Assembly (NCBI GenBank): GCA_023264435.1
Contig: JAHFMK010000002.1
Span: 1-18,331 of the forward strand
Origin: Candidatus Kaiserbacteria bacterium
GTDB lineage: Bacteria; Patescibacteriota; Minisyncoccia; Phycocordibacterales; UBA918
Direction of reading: 5' to 3'
Length of the DNA stretch: 18,331 bases
Made by a program: the position numbers and the translations under genes. The first letter of the stretch is position 1; every line of letters starts with the position of its first letter. Under the pieces are notes generated by a model, which did not search any database, had not been told where the DNA came from, and worked only from the letters and a program-made list of their open reading frames with translations. Of this stretch, positions 12,809-18,331 are shown piece by piece.

Positions 12809-15800
12809 ATGAAAACACAACCACAACAACAGTTCAGCGAAGTAAGTTTAAAGCTCGCATCCCCAGAACGAATCCTCGCATGGTCAAAGGGGGAAGTAAC
12901 AAAACCTGAAACGATAAATTATCGTACACAGCGACCAGAAAAACACGGTCTCTTTGACGAGCGAATTTTTGGACCAGTAGAAGACTATGAGTGTGCATGT
13001 AAGAAGTATCGTGGTATTCGATACAAAGGTATTGTCTGTGAAAAATGTGGTGTAGAAATCACTCGCTCAATTGTACGACGTGAACGAATGGGTCACATTG
13101 ACCTCTGTGTCCCTGTGTCACATATTTGGTTTCTTCGTGGTGTGCCAAGCCGAATTGCACTTATTCTTGGTACGTCAGCAGCAAGTATTGAAAAGGTGAT
13201 TTATTTTGCGGGATACATTGTCACAAAGGTTCGAAGTGAAGAACGGTCACGTATTTTGAAAGAGCTCGATTCTGAATTTAAGACAAAGTTCAAAGAACTT
13301 TCAAGCGATACTGCACGTGAAGAGCTTAAGAGTCGCATGGACGAAATTAAGCATGAGATAGAGAGTCTCGTTGAAGGTGTTATTCTCGATGAGATGCACT
13401 ACCACAAATATTCAATGAAGTACTCAACACTCTTTGAAGCACGTATTGGTGCGGAGGCAATTTTTGAGATTTTCAAAAAACTTGACATGGTGCTTCTTCG
13501 AGATAGACTCGAAAAAGAACGAGAGACTGCGGGAGCTGCGGAACGTACAAAGCTTGATAAACGGCTTTCACTTATTCGAGGAATGATTCATGCAGGAGTA
13601 CGTCCTGAATGGATGTTTTTGGTTCGTCTTCCCGTTATCCCACCAGCACTTCGACCAATGGTTGCACTCGAAGGAGGACGTCATGCATCATCCGACCTCA
13701 ATGACCTCTATCGACGGGTAATCAACCGAAATAATCGTTTGAAGAAACTTATCGATATCATGGCACCAGACGTTATTCTCCGAAACGAAAAACGTATTCT
13801 GCAAGAAGCGGTTGATGCACTCATTGATAACTCAATTCGTCACGGAAATACTGCCTACTCAGCAATGAGTCAGGCGCAACGTCGTCCACTCAAATCACTT
13901 GCGGATTATCTGAAGAGTAAGCAGGGATATTTCCGTCAGAACCTTCTTGGAAAACGTGTTGACTATTCTGGACGTTCTGTGATTGTGATTGGTCCAGACC
14001 TCTCACTCGACCAGTGCGGACTTCCAAAACATATGGCACTTGAACTTTTCCGTCCATTTGTTATTTCACAACTGTTGAAACAAGAGCTTGCATATAACAT
14101 TCGTGGAGCAGGACGTCTTATTGAAGATGGCGTTCCTGAGGTATGGGCAATTCTTGAAGATGTTATCCGTGACCGTCACGTGCTACTTAATCGTGCACCA
14201 ACACTTCACCGACAAGGTATTCAGGCATTCCGTCCAGTACTTATCGAAGGAAATGCGATTCAGGTGCACCCACTTGTGTGTCGTGCATTCAACGCTGACT
14301 TCGACGGTGACCAAATGGCAGTGCACGTACCACTCTCTGATGAAGCACAGTATGAAGCACGCGAAATTATTTCAGCAAATAAGAATATTTTGAAGCCAGG
14401 TAGTGCAGACCCTGTGGTATCTGAAAAGCTTCTCGATATGGCACTCGGTGCATTTTGGATGACCAAACAGATTGACGGAGCAAAGGGAGAAGCAAAATTC
14501 TTCGCATCACCAAATGCTGCCATTACCGCACATGATTTTGGTGTGATTGATCTTCGTGCAAAAGTAAAAGTACTTGCAACGGATACACCAAAGTATGCTC
14601 AATATGAAGGTAAGGTGTTTGAAACAACTGTCGGTCGACTACTCTTCAATAGTGTACTTCCGAGCGAACATTCATTTATCAATGATGTTATCACACAACG
14701 GACACTCTTTGGTATTATTATTGATATTATTGATGAAGATGGTATTGATGCGGTACCAAAAATTGTGGATCGGATGAAGCGATTTGGCTTTGAGTATGCA
14801 ACAAAATCAGGTACGACATGGGGAATTGATGACGTTGTCGTGCCAGAAAAAAAGAAAGATATTATTGCAAAAGCTCGTGAAGAAGAAGTAAAGGTGATAG
14901 CATTCTTTAACGATGGACTTATTTCTCACGATGAACGACGTCGAATGATTATTGAAATTTGGCACCGTGCAAAGACTGAGATTGAAAGCGTACTTCCAGA
15001 GACACTTGATATAAACGGTTCTGTATACGACATGTGGAAATCAGGAGCTCGAGGTTCTCTCGGTCAGATTGCCATGATGGCAGGTATGAAAGGTCTTATC
15101 ATCAACACACGAGGTGAGACACTTGAATTTCCAATTCTCTCATCAATGAAGGAAGGTATGAGTCCAATTGAGTACTTCATTACCACACACGGTTCCCGAA
15201 AAGGGCTTGCCGATACGGCACTTCAAACAGCAAAAGCTGGATATCTTACTCGTCGTCTCTTTGTTGTTGCACAGGATGCAATTGTGACTGAAGATGATTG
15301 TAAGACAAAAGACGGTGTCACGATTGGACGAGTTAGTTCATCAGGTATTGAGATTGCTTTCAGTAAAGCTATTCGAGGACGCATACTTGCACAAGATGCA
15401 GTCACGAGCGGAGGAGAGTTACTATTCAAAAAAGGACATCTTCTTTCACGAATTGAAGCAATGCACGTTGAGAAATCTGATATTGTTTCTGTCGAGGTTC
15501 GTTCACCAATGACCTGTAGAACACTTCAAGGAGTATGTCAGCAGTGTTACGGTATTGACCTCACAACCAATAAGCTTGTCGATATCGGTGAAGCTGTTGG
15601 GACTATTGCTGCACAAGCTATTGGAGAGCCAGGTACACAGCTCACCATGAATACGAAGCACGCAGGAGGTGCTGCATCAGTTGGTGGAGACGTAACACAG
15701 GGTCTTCCACGTGTGGAAGAGGTGTTTGAAAAACGGTCACCAAAAATCCCTGCGATTGTTTCTAAGACTGATGGTGTTATAACCAGTATTCGTACTGAAG

Positions 15801-16459
15801 GAAGAGAAAAGATTATTACGGTTGCACCTACACTTGGCTCAAAATATGCAACAAAGAAAAACGACAGTATTGAGTACGATGTACATTTCCGCCGTGTGGT
15901 GACAGTTTCTGAAGGAGAGAGTGTGAAGCAGGGACAACTTTTGACTGACGGTTCAGTGCATCTCCCCGATCTCTTTAAGTATGCAGGGGAACTCATTACA
16001 CAGGAGTACATCATCAATGAGACGAATAAGATTTATGAGTTACAGGGTGTGACTATTGCGCGGAAGCACATTGAGCTTATTGTGAAGCAGATGATGAGTC
16101 GTGTGAAAATCACTGACCCAGGAGAGAGTCCATTTACAATTGGGGATGTTATTGAGGAATGGAATTTTGTAAAAACAAATAATGCATTGAAGGAAGCAGG
16201 TAAGGAAGTAGCCAAAGCTGATAAGCTTATCTTAGGAATTACTGAGACATCACTTTCACGAAAGAGTTTCCTATCTGCAGCATCATTCCAAAACACCACG
16301 CGGGTGCTTATCAATGCAGCCGTTCGTGGAAGTGAGGATAAACTCACAGGACTCATGGAAAACGTAATTATTGGTCGGCTTATCCCTGCAGGTACTGGAT
16401 TTGTTGGAAGTAATAAGTACGAGGCAATTAAAGAATTTCAGATAGATAGCGAGGATTAA
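12809..16459 (+). CDS. rpoC: DNA-directed RNA polymerase subunit beta'
   Basis: The beta' subunit carries the catalytic magnesium site and much of the DNA clamp. Seen in order: the N-terminal zinc ribbon with C62, C64, C77 and C80 (C-x-C-x12-C-x2-C); RQNLLGKRVDYSGRSVIV; RAPTLHRQGIQAF; the catalytic NADFDGDQM with D497, D499 and D501; the bridge helix GARGSLGQIAMMAGMKGL (~746-765); the trigger loop THGSRKGLADTALQTAKAGY (~791-812); and the second zinc site C831, C903, C910, C913. At 1,216 residues it is shorter than E. coli beta' (1,407), lacking large inserts. The start ATG 12809 is 23 nt after the rpoB stop with no ribosome-binding site, so translation may depend on rpoB coupling or AT-rich accessible RNA. 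A terminator follows. It forms one operon with rpoB. Confidence 0.98.
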   Translation: MKTQPQQQFSEVSLKLASPERILAWSKGEVTKPETINYRTQRPEKHGLFDERIFGPVEDYECACKKYRGIRYKGIVCEKCGVEITRSIVRRERMGHIDLCVPVSHIWFLRGVPSRIALILGTSAASIEKVIYFAGYIVTKVRSEERSRILKELDSEFKTKFKELSSDTAREELKSRMDEIKHEIESLVEGVILDEMHYHKYSMKYSTLFEARIGAEAIFEIFKKLDMVLLRDRLEKERETAGAAERTKLDKRLSLIRGMIHAGVRPEWMFLVRLPVIPPALRPMVALEGGRHASSDLNDLYRRVINRNNRLKKLIDIMAPDVILRNEKRILQEAVDALIDNSIRHGNTAYSAMSQAQRRPLKSLADYLKSKQGYFRQNLLGKRVDYSGRSVIVIGPDLSLDQCGLPKHMALELFRPFVISQLLKQELAYNIRGAGRLIEDGVPEVWAILEDVIRDRHVLLNRAPTLHRQGIQAFRPVLIEGNAIQVHPLVCRAFNADFDGDQMAVHVPLSDEAQYEAREIISANKNILKPGSADPVVSEKLLDMALGAFWMTKQIDGAKGEAKFFASPNAAITAHDFGVIDLRAKVKVLATDTPKYAQYEGKVFETTVGRLLFNSVLPSEHSFINDVITQRTLFGIIIDIIDEDGIDAVPKIVDRMKRFGFEYATKSGTTWGIDDVVVPEKKKDIIAKAREEEVKVIAFFNDGLISHDERRRMIIEIWHRAKTEIESVLPETLDINGSVYDMWKSGARGSLGQIAMMAGMKGLIINTRGETLEFPILSSMKEGMSPIEYFITTHGSRKGLADTALQTAKAGYLTRRLFVVAQDAIVTEDDCKTKDGVTIGRVSSSGIEIAFSKAIRGRILAQDAVTSGGELLFKKGHLLSRIEAMHVEKSDIVSVEVRSPMTCRTLQGVCQQCYGIDLTTNKLVDIGEAVGTIAAQAIGEPGTQLTMNTKHAGGAASVGGDVTQGLPRVEEVFEKRSPKIPAIVSKTDGVITSIRTEGREKIITVAPTLGSKYATKKNDSIEYDVHFRRVVTVSEGESVKQGQLLTDGSVHLPDLFKYAGELITQEYIINETNKIYELQGVTIARKHIELIVKQMMSRVKITDPGESPFTIGDVIEEWNFVKTNNALKEAGKEVAKADKLILGITETSLSRKSFLSAASFQNTTRVLINAAVRGSEDKLTGLMENVIIGRLIPAGTGFVGSNKYEAIKEFQIDSED

Positions 16460-16477
16460 ATAAGGACCGAGATACAT

Positions 16478-16514
16478 AAAAAAGCCGAAGACGCGAAGCG
16501 TCTTCGGCTTTTTT
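16478..16514 (+). terminator. Terminator after rpoBC
   Basis: A 17-bp perfect stem (AAAAAAGCCGAAGACGC with GCGTCTTCGGCTTTTTT) is closed by a GAA triloop and ends in a T6 tract. The tip GCGAAGC is an unusually stable mini-hairpin sequence. It lies 18 nt after the rpoC stop and insulates dnaG. The A-tract on the left would also let it act on the other strand. Confidence 0.93.
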
Positions 16515-16543
16515 AAAGATGTATCAAAGATTGAAAAAACACG

Positions 16544-16549
16544 TATAAT
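16544..16549 (+). promoter_or_regulatory. -10 box of dnaG
   Basis: A perfect TATAAT ends 9 nt before the ATG at 16559. No -35 hexamer is seen at 16-18 bp. The predicted start is ~3 nt before the start codon, so the mRNA would be nearly leaderless. Confidence 0.5.
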
Positions 16550-16558
16550 AGAAATACT

Positions 16559-18295
16559 ATGTCGCGAAATACGGTAGAACAAGTGAAAGAAAAACTCTCC
16601 ATTGTGGATGTGGTCGGCACATATGTTGAACTCATTCGTGCCGGAAAAAACTATAAAGCAAAATCTCCCTTTACAAATGAAAAGACCCCTTCATTTTATG
16701 TTTCTCCTGATAGAGGTATGTATTATTGTTTCTCTTCTCAGAAGGGAGGAGATATGTTCACTTTTATTCAGGAAATGGAAGGTGTTGATTTTAAGGGTGC
16801 ACTCAAAATTCTTGCTGAACAAGCACAGGTTACCCTGGTGCAAGAGGATCCAAAACAACGCGATGATAGAGAAATGCAGTATGCACTACTTGAAGAAGCA
16901 ACACAGTATTTTTTCAAAAATAGAGAAGATGCTCCTGTGATACAAGCATATATAGAATCGCGAGGGGTACATAAGCAGACGGTGCATGCATGGCGTATTG
17001 GTTATGCAAAAGATGAGTGGCGAGCACTTAAACACTACATGCTCTCAAAAGGTTTTACGGAGGAACATATGTATAAGGCGGGGCTTATAAAACATGCCGA
17101 TGGTGGGAAGGAGTCATACGATGTTTTCCGTGATCGTGTGATGTTTCCTATTATGGATCCGTCAGGACGAGTGGTTGCTTTTTCTGGTCGTGCAATGAAA
17201 AAAGAAGACGGCATACCAAAATATGTGAATTCACCAGAAACAGAACTCTTTCAAAAATCAGAAATACTCTATGGATATGATAAAGCAAAACAAGGAATAC
17301 GACACTATGATTTTTCACTTATCGTAGAGGGTCAATTTGATGTAGTACTCACCCATCAAGTGGGGTATACCAACGCTGTGGCGGTATCAGGTACCGCATT
17401 CACCAAGCATCATATGATGCTTCTCTCTCGTTTTTCACCGAATGTAGTGCTCGCACTTGATGCCGATAGAGCGGGTATTTCAGCAGTAAAGCGATCAGCA
17501 GTACCGCTCCTCCAACACGGTATGAATGTCAAAGTTGCACACATGCCAGATGGACAAGACCCCGCAGATGTTGTCCGTAATGACGCTCAGGCATTAAAGC
17601 AAATTGTTGGGAAGTCGGTACATGTCATCGAATTTCTCCTTTCGCTTTTAAAGGAAAATGCAAAGGACACACGTGCATATAAATTGCAGGTACGCGAAGA
17701 AATTATTCCTCTTCTTGTTGCTATTGATAACCGTATTGATAGAGAGCATTTTGAAGGAGTGGTTGCACAGGCGATTGAATCGACAAAAGAGGGGGTTCAT
17801 TATGAAGTTGAGCGAATGGGTGAATCAAAACATACACAAGAAAAAACCTCACACATTGAGGTTTCGGAACAGAAAGATGTACGTCATTCAAAGCGACATG
17901 GTCTTGAAACACACATACGTGCACTTCTACAGGTACTTGAGGTGATGTATCCGTTGATGTACGTAAAAGCAACAACGATACTGAAAGAAATAATTTCAGA
18001 GGAAGAGTATGTAGCAGTATTTGGTGTTGGCTGTGTTGTGGAGCCTGGTGAAGTGTTTCGAGTTGAACATCATATTGAAGCAATACGTGAAAAGCAAATA
18101 GCAGAGGAATTAGGTGATATATTGACTACGTATGCACATACTATTGCACGTGAACAATTGGGGGTTTTGCGTGTTGAATTGCAACGTGTAGAGCATAATC
18201 TTGCTGAAGGGGAAGTGATGACGCTTCTGACAAAAGCAAAAGAAGCAGAACAACTCTTTCAGAAGAAATTTATTATTGAGTTACTTCAAAAGTAA
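16559..18295 (+). CDS. dnaG: DNA primase DnaG with degenerate zinc site
   Basis: DnaG makes the RNA primers for DNA replication. The 578-residue protein (E. coli 581) has all three parts: the N-terminal CHC2-type domain (~1-95), the RNA polymerase/TOPRIM core (~110-430) and a C-terminal helicase-interaction domain (~440-578). In the core, EGQFD (E257, D261) and the LALDADRAG segment (D301, D303) supply the expected TOPRIM acidic residues, and PDGQDPADVV follows. In the N-terminal domain the fold-defining words are present (KSPFTNEKTPSF, YYCFSSQKGGDMFTFIQ). However, the four zinc ligands C-H-C-C are S36, T39, C57 and S60, so only one remains and zinc binding is unlikely. The C-terminal region is divergent. 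The start ATG 16559 matches the family N-terminus and follows a TATAAT box; there is no ribosome-binding site. It stands alone after the rpoBC terminator, with 36 nt of sequence left after its stop. Confidence 0.97.
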   Translation: MSRNTVEQVKEKLSIVDVVGTYVELIRAGKNYKAKSPFTNEKTPSFYVSPDRGMYYCFSSQKGGDMFTFIQEMEGVDFKGALKILAEQAQVTLVQEDPKQRDDREMQYALLEEATQYFFKNREDAPVIQAYIESRGVHKQTVHAWRIGYAKDEWRALKHYMLSKGFTEEHMYKAGLIKHADGGKESYDVFRDRVMFPIMDPSGRVVAFSGRAMKKEDGIPKYVNSPETELFQKSEILYGYDKAKQGIRHYDFSLIVEGQFDVVLTHQVGYTNAVAVSGTAFTKHHMMLLSRFSPNVVLALDADRAGISAVKRSAVPLLQHGMNVKVAHMPDGQDPADVVRNDAQALKQIVGKSVHVIEFLLSLLKENAKDTRAYKLQVREEIIPLLVAIDNRIDREHFEGVVAQAIESTKEGVHYEVERMGESKHTQEKTSHIEVSEQKDVRHSKRHGLETHIRALLQVLEVMYPLMYVKATTILKEIISEEEYVAVFGVGCVVEPGEVFRVEHHIEAIREKQIAEELGDILTTYAHTIAREQLGVLRVELQRVEHNLAEGEVMTLLTKAKEAEQLFQKKFIIELLQK

Positions 18296-18331
18296 CGTTT
18301 TGTGTGTGATGTGAGTGTCAATAGACATACA

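Noticed and set aside
12454..12909. A 151-aa + strand frame spanning the rpoB-rpoC junction
   Set aside because: It is an out-of-phase shadow of highly conserved rpoB and rpoC sequence.
1..18331. TGA recoded to glycine, as in some related lineages
   Set aside because: All recognised genes read through with the standard code, and no in-frame TGA interrupts them.
1..18331. CRISPR array, transposon, prophage, tRNA or rRNA gene
   Set aside because: I found no spaced direct repeats, transposase motif, terminal inverted repeats or tRNA-like cloverleaf with a T-arm; the gaps between genes are too short and are accounted for.

Overview
The window is an AT-rich, tightly packed stretch of housekeeping genes. 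It looks like a small-genome bacterium of the Candidate Phyla Radiation (Patescibacteria), most like Parcubacteria/Paceibacteria. That placement is inferred from several things seen together: reduced versions of universal proteins (a 760-residue SMC without a hinge, a 648-residue RNase R, a TrmD with a cut-short C-terminus), a DnaG whose zinc ligands are mostly replaced, an Ala/Lys/Glu-rich tail on ribosomal protein S16, a lone type IV pilin-like protein, and trmD without rimM or rplS beside it. All genes read through with the standard code. Among the 13 stops, 9 are TAA, 4 are TAG and none is TGA. No phylogenetic test could be run.

Layout, left to right. (1) 1-4197, + strand: the 3' part of a NusB-Nudix fusion, RNase III (rnc), a pilin-like protein and a mini-SMC. 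They end at a strong hairpin terminator (4200-4236) shared with the opposite strand. (2) 4241-6531, - strand: RNase R (rnr), followed downstream by a small cysteine-containing protein of unknown function. (3) 6532-6680: a compact divergent promoter region between rnr and rpsP. (4) 6681-8401, + strand: rpsP (S16), a KhpA-like KH protein and trmD, with a 36-bp perfect palindrome between the first two and three hairpins before trmD. (5) 8460-9215: a six-helix membrane protein that looks like the sensor half of a histidine kinase without a kinase. (6) 9216-9575: the only long gap, holding a strong promoter and a roughly 275-nt rpoB leader with competing hairpins. (7) 9576-16459: rpoB and rpoC, closed by a terminator at 16478-16514. 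(8) 16559-18295: dnaG primase.

Functionally the window covers transcription (NusB, RpoB, RpoC), RNA processing and decay (RNase III, RNase R), translation (S16, KhpA, TrmD) and chromosome upkeep (SMC, DnaG). There is no CRISPR array, transposon, prophage or tRNA/rRNA gene, and I see no novel multi-gene system. The points worth attention lie inside ordinary genes: lost catalytic or metal-binding residues in RNase III, TrmD, DnaG and the Nudix domain; a rifampicin-pocket sequence that predicts intrinsic resistance; a hinge-less SMC; and a recurring layout in which the -10 box sits 6-10 nt before the start codon, suggesting leaderless or nearly leaderless mRNAs.
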